This document shows, one piece after another, positions 48,988 through 60,900 of a DNA stretch of 64,000 bases. A program made the position numbers and the translations under genes. The stretch comes from Boswellia sacra (Eukaryota > Streptophyta > Magnoliopsida > Sapindales > Burseraceae). How positions within the stretch are numbered: position 1 is the stretch's first letter; every line of letters starts with the position of its first letter. The notes beneath the pieces were generated by a model. That model worked only from the letters and a program-made list of their open reading frames with translations, ran no database searches and had not been told where the DNA came from. The stretch spans positions 1 through 64,000 of the forward strand of contig SNVD02007056.1 of NCBI GenBank assembly GCA_013180625.2. Reading direction: 5' to 3'.

Positions 48988-50340
48988 ATTTTCTTTATTC
49001 TACACTGAAAATTTTGGCATAAAACATAACAACAATAAATCCTAGAACACTAAAGAAAATATTATATAACCTTTATATTAACTTTCATGCATTAACATGG
49101 TCATTGTTTGTGAACAGAGAAAGAATGCAACAATAAAAGATCAGGGTAACAAGTATCACAAACTTTCGGAAAAATGAATTGCTTGTTACAGTCAATGCAC
49201 CGAATATATCTAATGCTTCAACAAATCTACAAGAATAAAAAATTAGATAATACGTATAGAAATCTTCCAAAATTTATGTTCATTCTCTCATTCCTCAAAT
49301 ATCATAAACACAGGTTAAATTGATACACTGTCTGTCATAAATGTTGCTTTATTAAGAAAAAAGGAACAATCCTGAAGCCTTTGACTGATCTAAACAAGCT
49401 TGTGACACTGCTTATTAACAAAAATTATCTCTGATGCCAAACTACACAAATCATGATGAACAGGGAACCTAAATCACTGAATAAAAACAAGTACAAGCTT
49501 GAGTGAGAAACAAATTTATTGTCAAAGAATATATACTCATTACATAAACCCAACTGCTGAAACTGAATGTAAGTACATTGTACACAGAAAAATGCAACCA
49601 GAAACAGCAAATGGAATGATTGTTCATAGTCTGAAGAAATGGATTCCACGGAACAATTTTCAAAAACCAGATAAAATAAGATCAAGGAACAGGATTTCTC
49701 CTCACATTTGTTCCCCTGAATCATTCAACATAGAATTCAAATACTCTGCATAAACTCATAACTGACACTCCATAAAAGAAAGGTAACTCAGTTTGATCCA
49801 CAAATCAGGATCACAATGCTTCGATATCCATGTCAACGAGTATGCAGAACAAAACAAGTACATGAGCATCAAAAAGAGGCAGTTTAGGAGATACCCAGAT
49901 GAAAATCAAGCCCAAATCGCAAGAAAATCAAACGAAAAACCATGAATTACATGCAAAGCACAGAAAGAAGTAAAAGTAGTATTGGCAACTCACCTCACAA
50001 AGTAGGGAAAGATTGTAGAAGAAGAAGATCTTGGGAGTCAAAAGCTCTCAAGCAGCAGCAAGCATAGGTTGATATCTATTCATATTAAAAGAGATTAAAT
50101 GAAGAGGCATGAAGAGGCTTAAAGTGTTCGATTAAATGCCCCAAAGAAAATTCGAAATTTGAAGAATTGAATAATTAATAGAATTGATAATCAGCGATGA
50201 TGGGTGAGAGAATTGGGCTATCGTTGTTATTATTGTTGTTGATGTGGTTATTTCCGAAGCGCCACACAACGGTCAGCTTTGTTGTGTGTACAAGTCTCTT
50301 CCTCTGTAAAATTAATTGAAATTCTCTCTTATCCTTCTTC
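48988..50340 (-). other. 5' UTR exons and leader intron of the PRHA-like gene
   Basis: The first exon ends at 49994 on the - strand with CTTTGTGAG|GTGAGTTG. The intron runs from 49993 to 49005 and ends AAAATTTTCAG. The last 17 untranslated bases are 49004-48988. The leader exon (about 50340-49994) contains GA-rich sequence and a GAGAGAGAGAG tract near its start (about 50370-50391). Transcription start is estimated, not visible. Confidence 0.6.
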
Positions 50341-50695
50341 CTCTTCCTTGATTTGAGTAACATTTATTTCTCGCTCTCTCTCTCTCTCTCAGATTTTGCC
50401 TCTCTTCTCTTCTTCTCTTGTCTTTTGCTGTTTATTTTTATTAATAATAATTAAGGATGAAAATTTGGGACACGACACACGAATACGGTATAAATACGAT
50501 ATAAATATAATATATAATTAATAAATGGATTGGATTCGTATTGAGGGTGTTCAATACGTCAACCCCTTTAATGACACGAATAGTTAAACATATTTTATCT
50601 ATCCTTAATATGTAAGTTTATTTATTGATATAAATTGTTACTGATTTACCACATATATATTATAAAACTGAAATTTTTATATTATAAAATAAATT

Positions 50696-51077
50696 TGTTA
50701 TGGCCATAACAATATTGGGCCTCAATCATTTTTGATACAGTAAGCTCATTACTGAAGCCCATTATTTGGGCCCATTATCTGGGTCCCATAATGACCCATC
50801 CTGACTCCTATATAAACCCTCCGAATTATTACTCAAGGTATGCACACTTTTCTGAACTTATTCTCTCTCTAAATTTCCTTTACTTTTGAGAGCTTTTCTC
50901 TCTAGGAAATTCTTCCAGAAAATTCCGGAGTGCCGGAAACTGACTTGAGCGTCGAAGAGTTCTCGCCGGCACCACCGCTGACACCCCTGACTATTTTTCT
51001 TTGCTCGCAGGATTGGACTCGACGTACGACCCGAGCTTCGACCCGCTTCCCGGTTATCCGGAAATCGTGCATCAACA
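50696..51077 (+). repeat. 5' LTR of the Tat element
   Basis: Starts TGTTATGGCCATAACAAT and ends GTGCATCAACA. It contains a clear TATA box TATATAAA at 50809-50816. An imperfect palindrome at the very start (TTATGGCCATAA) is notable. Confidence 0.95.
50809..50816 (+). promoter_or_regulatory. TATA box in 5' LTR
   Basis: TATATAAA, repeated at 61521-61528 in the 3' LTR. A start about 30 bases on would fall near 50840. Confidence 0.7.
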
Positions 51078-51079
51078 GT

Positions 51080-51097
51080 TGGCGCCGTCTGTGGGAA
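51080..51097 (+). promoter_or_regulatory. Primer binding site of the Tat element
   Basis: TGGCGCCGTCTGTGGGAA begins two bases after the LTR. It is the typical primer site of this group of plant gypsy elements. Confidence 0.85.
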
Positions 51098-51152
51098 CGA
51101 CAATTCAAGCCTCTTTAGTTGTTACTCCCATCCAAACGTACTCAAACACACC

Positions 51153-54100
51153 ATGAGTCACGAATCCCAACACTCAACCTCCTTAGAGGTTGACGAAAAA
51201 ATCGAGGTCGAAGCGCCTCCCCGACGCCGAAGGGTAGTTGACACAGGAAGAGCTTTAGTGATATCCTCTGGGGTGGGGCCTAACCTCAGGCAACCCCGAC
51301 TTCCACTTAGAAGACCGAGGAAGGGCAAGACGAATCGATTAACTACCATGGAACATACCATGCGAAATTTCAACGAACAAATGGATCGTATGGTGACTAT
51401 GTTCAACCAAGCATTTGGACAAAGTGCTCAACAGGCTGCAAACATTGTTGGGAATAACCCAATGAGTGCTATGGTAGTGCCTAATGTCCCGACGGATGTT
51501 GGTAGGCGTCCTGATCTAGTCGCCCAGACTACTGGATTGCCTCTCCATCAGGTTATTCGACCAAATCTTCCCCATCTTATTGTTCAAGGAGGGGATGGTC
51601 GCCCAAAGATTCCCTCTCCCTTGCACATCATATCTGAACAACAATTAGCAGTAGTAGACCTTCGACACTCTTTGAACAAGAAGCGCCATACAAGCGTTGA
51701 ACAGGGACCAAGGGGAAGTAATATTGATCAGCCAGCTTATTCTTATCATGGTCCTTACGCTCCGAGGGGTAATTATCAGTCAAAGAGAAATCGCCCCAGC
51801 TCACCACCTAGAGTTAAGAATCATCGCCCAGATGTTGTCCCAATGGATGTCTCAGAGGAGGAGACATCGGATAATCATTATGCGGAGTTCAAGCGAGAAA
51901 TGGATGAAAAAATCCATAAACTGGAGAAGTTGATTAAGCATTCAGGAGGAGAAGAAGATGGTCGTCCACAATGGGAATCACCCTTTGCTGAAGATATCCT
52001 TAGGGAAAGATACCCATACGGATTCCGGATGCCGCAACTTGAGCTGTACCAAGGGACGACGAACCCCCGAGAGCATTTAGACTCTTTTATTTCTCATATG
52101 GAGATACAAGGGGCCTTAGGGGGAATCATGTGTAGAACTTTTTCTCTTACCCTTGGAGGATCTGCTAAGCAATGGTATAGAAGGCTACCAGCTGCATCCA
52201 TCTCCAGCTTTGATGAACTTGCTCGTAGCTTCCTCACACATTTTAGCAATATGAAGACAAGAAGCCGACCAGCACAGAGCCTTCTTTCAATCAAGCAGGG
52301 TCGTAATGAATCCCTCCGTGCATTTGTGGACAGATATCAGCGGGAGGTTGCCCGAGTGGATCTATTTCATGATGGTTACGCTATGCAAGGCTTGGTTCAA
52401 GGAATCAGAGGGGAGCTCCCTCTAGCATGGGAATTCTCCGTTAACCTCCCACGCACGTACCAAGAAGCATTAGCAAGGATCTCTAGCCATGCTGATGCAG
52501 AGGAAATTTTTCAAGCAAATTACCCTGGGCAGACTCCGGTGATGCCTAATTCCTCACGTGCAGATAGACGACCATATGATAATCATAGAAGAGAACCCTA
52601 TGATAGAAATCGAAGGTCTATTCCGGATCGACGCTCCACGCGAGATACATTCAGAAATGATCGCTTCTTGTTGCAAGGGTCGTCCTCCCAACCCCGCCAA
52701 GAGTATCATGATCGACCTCAGGAGGAACACCGTACTTTTACGTTACTCAATATGCCACAGTAGGATATCTTGAAGGAAATCAGAGATAAAGGTCTACTGA
52801 AAGAACCTGCCCCCTTACGGTCGAATCCCAAAACAAGAGACAAGAGAAAGTTTTGTCATTTCCACCAGGCTCATGGTCATAATACTGCAGACTCTTTCGA
52901 ACTGAGGAGACAAATCGAGGGTCTTATCAAGGATGGCCAGCTATAAGAATACATTTATCGGCCCCCTGAACTATCCAACAAGAATGACAAAGGGAAGAAA
53001 CCATTAGAAGAAGTAGCCACAATTTTTGGGGGAGTAGTGGCTGGTTCGAGTTCCCAAGCCCGAAGGCACCTAGCTAGGCAAGCAAGATATGACCTCCCTC
53101 GCCACGAAGTCAACTTGACAGCCTTCTCCACCAATGTTGGGGATCGTGATGTTATCTCCTTTTCATCGCAAGATGCGCAGGGTATCCGTCATCCACATTG
53201 TGATGCCTTGGTCCTCACAGTAATAATGGCCAATAAAAGGCTATGAAGAGTACTGATTGACAACGGGAGCTCGGCTGACATAATGTCATTGGATGCATTT
53301 GATCGATTGGGTCTTAACCGTAAAGATATGAGAGGCATCCAAACTTCCCTGATAGGATTCGCTGGAGGAAAAGTTATTCCCGAATGAGTAATTTCGTTAC
53401 CAGTGACCTTGGGAGAAGATTCCCTGCAAACAACCAAGATGGTGAACTTCCTTGTGGTAGATCACCCGGGTGTCTATAACGCCATTCTTGGACGGCCAGC
53501 ACTTTACGACTTCAAGGCCGTGATGGGTGTCTATCATCATGTCCTGAAATTTCCAACACCCGCAGGGATAGGAGAAGTAAGAGGTGAACAACGAACCTCT
53601 CGAGAATGCTACAACATGGCTTTCAAAGAGAAGGCACATAAGTTATGGATGATTCGTGGAGAACCATCCGAGGGGATGGAAAGTTTGGATCCACGAGACC
53701 AAGAGAAAGGGGAGGTTGTAGCTCCAATGGAAGGGATGGATGACGTCCTAGTTTGTTTGAATAATTCAGAGAAGACAGTGAAGGTGGGTAAGAATCTTCC
53801 TCTACCAATCAAGAATAGGTTGATTGGTTTTCTCTGAGAGTACAACGACGTTTTTGCATGGTCTCACGAAGACCTGCCCGGCATAGACCCGAATATAGCT
53901 ATCCACCGCCTTAATGTCAATCCTCAGGCTCAACCCGTTCGACAAAAGAGGAGGTACCAAGCCCTAGAGCGTTCAGAGGCGATTGCCTTAGAAGTGGGAA
54001 AACTCTTGACAAGTGGAATCATTCGAGAGGTAAACTACCCCGAATGGCTCTCTAATGTTGTATTGGTGAAAAAAGCCAATGGAAAATGGCGTGTCTGCAT

Positions 54101-57100
54101 CGACTTCAAAGATTTGAACAAGCATTATCCAAAAGACAGTTTTTCACTGCCCAGGATAGATTAATTAGTTGATGCCACAGCTGGCTACCAATTGCTGAGC
54201 TTCATGGATGCTTATTCTAGTTATAACCAGATTCCTATGTATTCAAGGGATGAAGAAAAAACAGCCTTCATCACTGATAGAGGGTTGAACTGTTATCGGA
54301 TGATGCCTTTCGGATTGAAAAATGCTGGAGCGACTTATCAACGGTTGGTAAACTCCATGTTTGCTCCTCTCCTAGGAAAGACAATGGAAGTTTATGTGGA
54401 TGATATGCTCACCAAGAGCATGGACGCTAGATCCCACGTAGACGATCTCCGAACAACTTTTGACATCCTCCGGAAGCATGATATGAAGCTGAATCCCACC
54501 AAATGTGCTTTTGGGGTATCCTCTGGGAAGTTCTTAGGATTTATTGTCACCCAAAGGGGGATAGAGGCCAATCCTGAGAAAATCCAAGCACTTATGCGGC
54601 TGGAGTCTCCCAAAACTCCAAAGGATATCCAAGTCCTTATTGGACGAGTGGCCGCCTTAAATCGCTTTATTTATAGGGCGACTGACAAATGTCACCCTTT
54701 CTTCAAAGCGTTAAGGAAGTGCAAGCAGTTTGAATGGACAAATGAGTGTGAGAATGCTTTCCTACAGCTGAAGACGTACTTAGGTTCTCCTCCTCTCCTC
54801 TCCAAACCAATTATGAGGGAACCGCTCTTTTTGTATCTAGCAGTCTCCGCATGTGCAGTGAGTGCAGCTCTTGTTCGTGAAGATCAGGGAATCCAGAGGC
54901 CAGCCTATTATGTGAGTAAGGCCTTGTCAGATGTCGAGGGTAGATACCCTTCTATGGAGAAGCTGGCTCTCGCCTTAGTTGTTGCGGCACGAAAGCTTCG
55001 CCCATATTTTCAAGCACATACTGTTATGGTCCCAACTGATCACCCTTTACGACAGATACTCTATCGTCCAGAGCTTTCTGGAAGACTTGTCAAGTGGTCC
55101 ATTGAGTTGGGAGAGTTTGACATACACTATGTTGCAAGACCATCAATCAAAGGGCAAGCAATCGCTGACTTCATTGCCGAATTTTCAAGCAGTATAGAAA
55201 AGAAGGATGAAGAGACCAGTACAGGGTCAAGTGATCGACCAATGTCCATCGAAATCGATCCACAGAAGGCATGGATCTTATTCGTAGATGGGTTATCTAA
55301 CAAGATTGGTAGTGGAGTCGGCTTGATTCTGTCAACCCCGGATGGAGTAGAGGTGGTCGTGGCACTACGTTTCAATTTTAAAGCCACAAATAATGTCGCA
55401 GAGTATGAAGCTCTCCTTGGAGGACTTAGGCTGGCAGTTACCCTGGGGGTGGGAGAGATCGTCATCCACAGCGATTCCCAACTTGTGGTTAACCAAATCC
55501 ATGGAGACTATCAGGCAAAAGGCTCTACCATGATAGCTTACTTGGGTAGAGTTAACTCTATTCTGTGCGGTTTTAAAGGTTTCGACATTGTAAGAGTCCC
55601 GAGGGTGGAGAATTCAAAGGCTGATAGTTTAGCCAGAATTGCTTCAGGAATAGACCCCCTTCTACCGACCGCCTATCACATGGTCATTCTAGAATCTCCA
55701 AGCATATCACAACATGAGCTTCCGCCAGAGAAAACAATGACCATAAACGGTAGCCCTTGATGGATGGACCCTATCATAAAGTTCTTAGAAACGGGGGAAC
55801 TTCCAGCTAACCGAAACGAAGCGATCAAGGTAAGGAGGAGAGCGTCAAGGTACATTATGGCAATTGATTACTTCACTAAGTGGGCAGAAGCTGAACCCCT
55901 CGCATCGATTACTGAAAAGAAGACCACAGACTTCGTAAAGAAGTCATTTGTCTATAGGTTTGGTATCCCTCACACTATCATTACGGACAATGGCAAGCAA
56001 TTTGATAACTCCAACTTCAGGAACTTCTATAAGGAGTTGAACATCTCTTTGTGCTTTTCATCTCCAGTTCATCCTCAAGCAAACGGTTAGGTGGAGGCTA
56101 TTAACAAAACAATTAAACACCTCCTCAAGACCAAATTAGATGCTAGGAAAGGTGCATGGCCAGAAGAGCTTCCACAAATGCTTTGGGCATACCGAACCAC
56201 TGGCCATACAGCAACAGGAGCAACTAGAGGTGGAATCGGGCCGAGTTGGGGGTGGGGATGCCATCCCCATCCCCGTCCCCAATTAAAATATCAATCCCCA
56301 TCCCCTGTTAATACCTAATTTTTTAAAGCGGGGATGGGGATGGAGAATCCCCAAAGCCAGAACGCATCCCCATCCCCATCCCCAACCCCATTTACTTGTT
56401 AAAAATTTATACTTTGAAATAAAACATATTTTAAATTACAACTATAAACCTTAAGCAACATACCTACAAATAAATATTAATAAATCTTTAGACAATCAAC
56501 ATTCTTAAAATAAATCTTTAGACAAACAAAGGTGGGCTAGGTTGGGCTTGAGTTTTATTAAAGTAGGCGGGACATTAAGTTTTATAAGAGGGAAGATAAC
56601 AAGGGTTTAAATATTAGATTACTAAAAATATATATATATTATTTTATTTTAATTTCGGGGAGCGGGCCGGGCTGGGCTTGGAGCATAATTCCCATCCCCA
56701 TCCCCATCTAATTTCGGGTAAAGTTTTTATCCCCATCCCCACCCCATTCTCCATTTTTAGGTCCCCATCCCCGGCCCAAACGGGTTGGGGAATTGCGGGG
56801 CTTCATCCCCATGGGGATTGGTTCCACCTCTAGGAGCAACCCTATATTCCTTGGCGTTTGGCTCAGAAGCTGTCATACCTGTTGAAATTGGCCTTCCATC
56901 ACCTCGTACCGAGGGATATGACGAAGAGCTTAATCATAGAAGCCTTCAACTCAACCTGGATCTTCTTGAGGAGGAAATGGATCTCACTAGTGTCAAGGTT
57001 GCTGCTTACCAAGAGAGGGTTGCTCGATATTTCAACTCTAAAGTTAAGCGCCGATATTTCCAAGAAGGAGACTTGGTTTTAAGACAAGTACTGCAAAGTA

Positions 57101-57258
57101 CTCGAGATCCCACTGATGGAGCATTGGGGCCCAACTGGGAGGGTCCGTATCAAGTCAAGGTAGTCATCTGACCAGGCACCTACAGACTGGTCACCATGGA
57201 TGGGAGGTCGCTCCGTCATCCATGGAATATTGAGCACTTGAAGAAGTACTACCTGTAA
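51153..57258 (+). pseudogene. Tat gag-pol: gag, protease, RT, dual RNase H, integrase
   Basis: One frame runs the whole length (allowing for the MITE at 56225-56832). Gag 51153-52763 includes LELYQGTTNPREHLDSFISH. A zinc-knuckle trace follows (FCHFHQAHGHNTADSFEL, last Cys replaced by Ser), then protease LIDNGSSADIMSLDAF. RT has YVDDML (about 54394-54411), then Ty3-type RNase H. The second, archaeal-type RNase H shows FVDG, EYEALL, HSDS and KADSLA. Integrase keeps ITDNGKQFD and the Glu of QVEAINK-type sequence, but the zinc domain and first catalytic Asp are absent: RRRASRYIM joins directly to AIDYFTKWAEAEP at about 55858. Nine in-frame stops: 52761, 52944, 53244, 53385, 53835, 54162, 55758, 56088, 57169. 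No frameshift. Confidence 0.95.
56225..56832. mobile_element. hAT-type MITE inserted in integrase (608 bp)
   Basis: Terminal inverted repeats TAGAGGTGGAA (56225-56235) and TTCCACCTCTA (56822-56832). The 8-bp target duplication is GGAGCAAC (56217-56224 and 56833-56840). TAGRGGTGG-type ends with 8-bp duplications are the hAT superfamily signature. Subterminal regions are rich in CCCCATCCCC and its complement. There is no transposase. A partial second copy lies at 7340-7652. Confidence 0.95.
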
Positions 57259-57644
57259 TCTCTCTGTATGTGCAATAACTCCTTCCAGGAGCTTATGCAT
57301 GTGTAACAACTCCCATGGGGAGACCAATAAAGAGATTATCAATGAAGTGTTCAGTTTATTCAGAATTTTGTGATTACACATCCTTAAAGCATATGGACGA
57401 TCAAATTGCAATAAGATGGAAAGAGTAAAAGAATACAACACTAGAAAGAAAAAAATTCTTAGAGTTCTTATTTCAAAATTGGTTGAGGAGTGCCATGCAT
57501 ATAGTCCAAGTAAGGACAAACCTCACCTATAACATTGAACTGAAGTAAAAACAATAAAAGGTAAAGTCAAGGCTTAGAAAGTAGCCTTGATATGATTATT
57601 CCCTACGAATAAGCATCTACTTATTGAAAAAATTCCAACTATCT
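57259..57644. other. Spacer between convergent gag-pol and antisense gene
   Basis: No gene seen. Transcripts from the LTR and from the antisense gene would converge here. Confidence 0.5.
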
Positions 57645-59890
57645 CTAAGAAGTGGCCTCATCATCTCCTTCTTCGTCTGAAGAAGATGAGGTAGAGTCGC
57701 CTTGCTTGGCCTCCCAGGCTGCTGTGTCCAATGTCGACTCGTAATCCTCATATTTAAGAATGAGGCGGTGGAATTGCTCAGGATCAGAGTTCGCTGTCGG
57801 GATAGATTCTGCCACCAAGTTTAACTCTTCAGCTATGGGAGACTGATCAATCTCTAGGTAGCAGTCATGGAACCATCTACGCACCCCATTGACTCCATCA
57901 ATATAGGAGCGTTCCATAGCTTGCTGGTAGATACGACCCCTACAGAAGTGAGCAACTGCTTTGTCAATCCTACTTTGCTCAGCAACAGCCCTCTTCCGAA
58001 GCTCTTGGCAAAAATCATTGGCCTTTTTATGCTGGATAGCTGCCTCCTTCTTGGCTTCAGACAAGTCTACTTTCATTCTGCCCATCTGTTCCTTCATCTC
58101 TGCCATCTTTCTTTCCGTTTCAGTTAAGTTGTCGAGGTAGACCAGATGTTTCGTCTTCCAGTCGTCAACCTCAGAAGTGAGATGGTTAACTTCCTTGAGG
58201 AGGTTGGTGTTAGTAGACTCTCCTTGAGCTAAGGGTCCTGTCGCCTACAGAAAGAAAGGCAAAGAGAGAAAAAGAGATAAGGCATGACTTTCAAGAGTAT
58301 AAAAGAAAAAGAGAGAAAGAGTCTTAGTAAAACCCAACCTGAAGTATGATACTCATCCCGACAGCGATCGCGTCAAAGTATGTGAGTTTTACATTCTCTG
58401 GAAAGACATTGGTAGGTATGAGACGTGCAGCACTTTGAGACAATTCACGAAGGTAGTCTCCACATGCCGAACCACTTTGAAAGCCCGTACTGTCAAAGGT
58501 AAAACGCTTAGGTAGTTGAGAGGCTGAGGGTAACTTGCTTCCAGTAGGCTTCGAGGCTGCCACTTCATCCGCAGGCTGAACGAAGGTTGACCTATAAGGA
58601 ACCCGCTTCCGTATGGGAATCTCCTTGTGACCACTGGCTCTCCTCTTCGAAGGTCCAGAAGTGGGAGGACTTCCGCTCCGTTTCTTCTGGGAAGGACCAG
58701 GCCTGTCATAAGTGAGCGAACTGCTTCTTGGTAGGATGTAAAGGAAATAGACCTGCACAAAAATAAAACTGGTAAGGCAACAAGCACATGCTTGATGAAG
58801 TGAGGAAAGATCAGAAAGTAATGATCAAGCTTACCTTCCAGAGGAATTGGAGGTGATAAGCCAAGACGGACCAGTTGCTCCCGATCACTGAGGCTATTCA
58901 CGTTCTTTGAGTCCACGGGTAGCTTGAGTACCACTTGCAAGTCGTCTCTTTCTTTCTGAGATAACAGCGGACGTTTGGTCCAAGGAGCTGCAATAAAAAC
59001 AGAAATGAATGTCAGGGGATCAGGAGTTTTCATAACAAAGATGGATAGGGTGTCATTATAATAGGATACCACAAAAACCAAAACGCCTCATGATCCTCAA
59101 CTTCTCCCCCTTCGGACGAGCACTTTCTTGATACTTCCAACTGCCACCACACCAGAATTGTTTATACTTCCATTCTTTCACATGTGAGGGGATGCCAAAA
59201 AGGCGGTTGGGGTCATCCGTCTTCCCTCGCTGAGATATGTAATAGTAACCCGTTTTCTCTCCATTCGGTGGGTGAATGGCAAAAATGTGCTTAACATGTT
59301 GGTGGTAGGATCACCAAGGCCTGCGCTTCTGAATAAACTTTGAAAAGCTATCAGAAGTCTCCATCCATTGGCCGACAGTTGGGTAGGGGCAATGCCCATA
59401 GCATCGAGCATCCGACGAACATAATTATCAAAAGGCACCCGAAGTCCAACTCTCAATAACTCAAGGCTTAAACCGATGACACCTCGTGGTGGCCTACTCC
59501 ACCGATCACCTTTCCTTGGAAGAAATAGGATGACTGAAGCCGGGATAAGGAAATGGGCTCTATATATTTTTAATCGATCGCCTGGGAGTTGATTATCAAT
59601 ATGGTCAGCCTCCCACCACTTTTCAACCTCCGGTTCACTATCTGAGGTAGCAGATGACGACCAGTCACTCTCCCCTCAGTACCCACCACCTTGTGGTTAA
59701 CAGAATTATGTCCTAGCTCACAATCCTGACCGAAGAAATTTTGGTAAAACTCATTAACTTTTTTACGGTTAGTCACAGGATCCTTATCCCTTGTAGACTG
59801 GGTTTGATGGCTCGATTCCCCCCGTAGCACTTTCACAGTGATTTTAACTCTAGCCATCTGCACAGTCAAAGAGGGGTCGTTAGTCATCAA
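57645..59890 (-). pseudogene. Spliced antisense gene of the Tat element
   Basis: Four exons on the - strand: about 59890-59020, 58987-58835 (acceptor TTATTGCAG, donor GAAG|GTAAGC), 58752-58339 (acceptor TTTGTGCAG, donor CTTCAG|GTTGGG) and 58244-57645 (acceptor TTCTGTAG). Exon 1 encodes KWWEADHIDNQLPGDRLKIY and LRVGLRVPFDNYVRRMLDAM, followed by IAPTQLSANGWRLLIAFQSL. This type is common in plant genomes as a 'putative plant transposon protein', known as an antisense ORF of Tat-like elements. Exon 3 is basic and Ser/Pro-rich. Exon 4 (199 codons) begins ATGPLAQGESTNTNLLKEVN, is a coiled coil and ends in an acidic tail (SSSSDEEGDDEATS). Exon 1 has at least two single-base frameshifts (near 59650 and 59250), so this copy is probably dead. 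Exon 4 and much of exon 3 are open. Function of the family is unknown to me. Confidence 0.75.
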
Positions 59891-59984
59891 ACCAAGTCTA
59901 CTGAGGGAGGGAAGAGATGAAAGGAAAAAAATGCTGGGGGACTGTATTGAAAGTTTTTCAAAATAGCTCTCGAAAAATACTTTA

Positions 59985-60385
59985 AAAATTCACGAAAACA
60001 CCCCCACGAATAAAAATCAAAGTTTAAAAATTCACAAAAACACCCCCGCAATAAAAATCAAAGTTTAAAAATTCGCGAAAACACCCCGCGAATAAAAATC
60101 AAAGTTTAAAAATTCGCAGAAACACCCCCACGAATAAAAATTAAAGTTTAAAAATTCGCGAAAACACCCCCGCGAATAAAAATCAAAGTTCAAAAATTCG
60201 CGGAAACACCCCTGCGAAAAAAAATCAAAGTTCAAAAATTCGCGGAAACACCCCTGTAGTTTAAAAACAAAGTTTCGAAATTTTGCAGGAACACCCCCGC
60301 ATTTAAAAACAAAGTTTCAAAATTTTGCTAGAACACCCCCGCGTTTAAAAATAAAATTTCAAAAAATTACTGAAACACCCCTGCA
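59985..60385. repeat. Minisatellite of about 41 bp with palindromic cores, about 10 units
   Basis: Each unit resembles ATTCGCGAAAACACCCCCGC followed by GAATAAAAATCAAAGTTTAAAA. In the best units ATTCGCG pairs with CGCGAAT around an ACACCCC-type loop. Later units diverge (TTTTGCAGGAACACCCCCGC). It lies 95 bp upstream of the antisense gene's first ATG, in its leader or promoter. Confidence 0.85.
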
Positions 60386-60900
60386 AACACTCGAATTTCT
60401 CCGAGGAAGCCCCTGGCATGTTACGCTGCATGCCGCATGCAGCGCGCCAGGGGCCTCGCAAGCTCGCCCCAGCCATGCAGCGCCCAGCGCCCATGCGAGC
60501 TCGCCCTGCACGCACAAGGGCCTTGCGGGAATGTGCCCGCTCGCCCAGGCCCTCGCCTGCACACCCAGGGCTTCGCGGAATCACTCCCGCGCGCCCAGGC
60601 CCTCGCCTGCACGCCCAGGGATTCGCGAAATCACTCCCGCGCGCCCAGGCCCTCGCCTGCATGCCCAGGGCTTCGGGGAATCACTCCTGCGCGCCCAGGG
60701 CCTCGCAAGGCTACGCCCGCTCGCCCAGGTACTCGCCTGCATGCCAGGGGCCTCGCAAAGTCAAGCTTGCGTGCCCAGGGCCTCTCCTGTACGCCCAGGG
60801 CCTCGCAAGGTCAAGCTCGCGTGCCCAGGGCCTCGCCTGCACGCCCAGGGCTTCCTCTGCACGCCCTCGCGAGCCTGCTGTGCACGCCGCTCGCCCATGC
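60386..60900. repeat. GC-rich, CpG-dense minisatellite of about 50 bp, about 7 units
   Basis: Units such as GCCCAGGCCCTCGCCTGCAC followed by GCCCAGGGCTTCGCGGAATC recur from about 60544 to 60890. Composition is far from the AT-rich surroundings. Long overlapping frames in all phases are a by-product. The position, upstream of the antisense gene, suggests a promoter-like CpG-rich region. Confidence 0.85.

Noticed and set aside
59985..60900. Regular repeats resembling a CRISPR array
   Set aside because: No unique spacers between conserved repeats, and the genome is a plant's. These are minisatellites within a retrotransposon.
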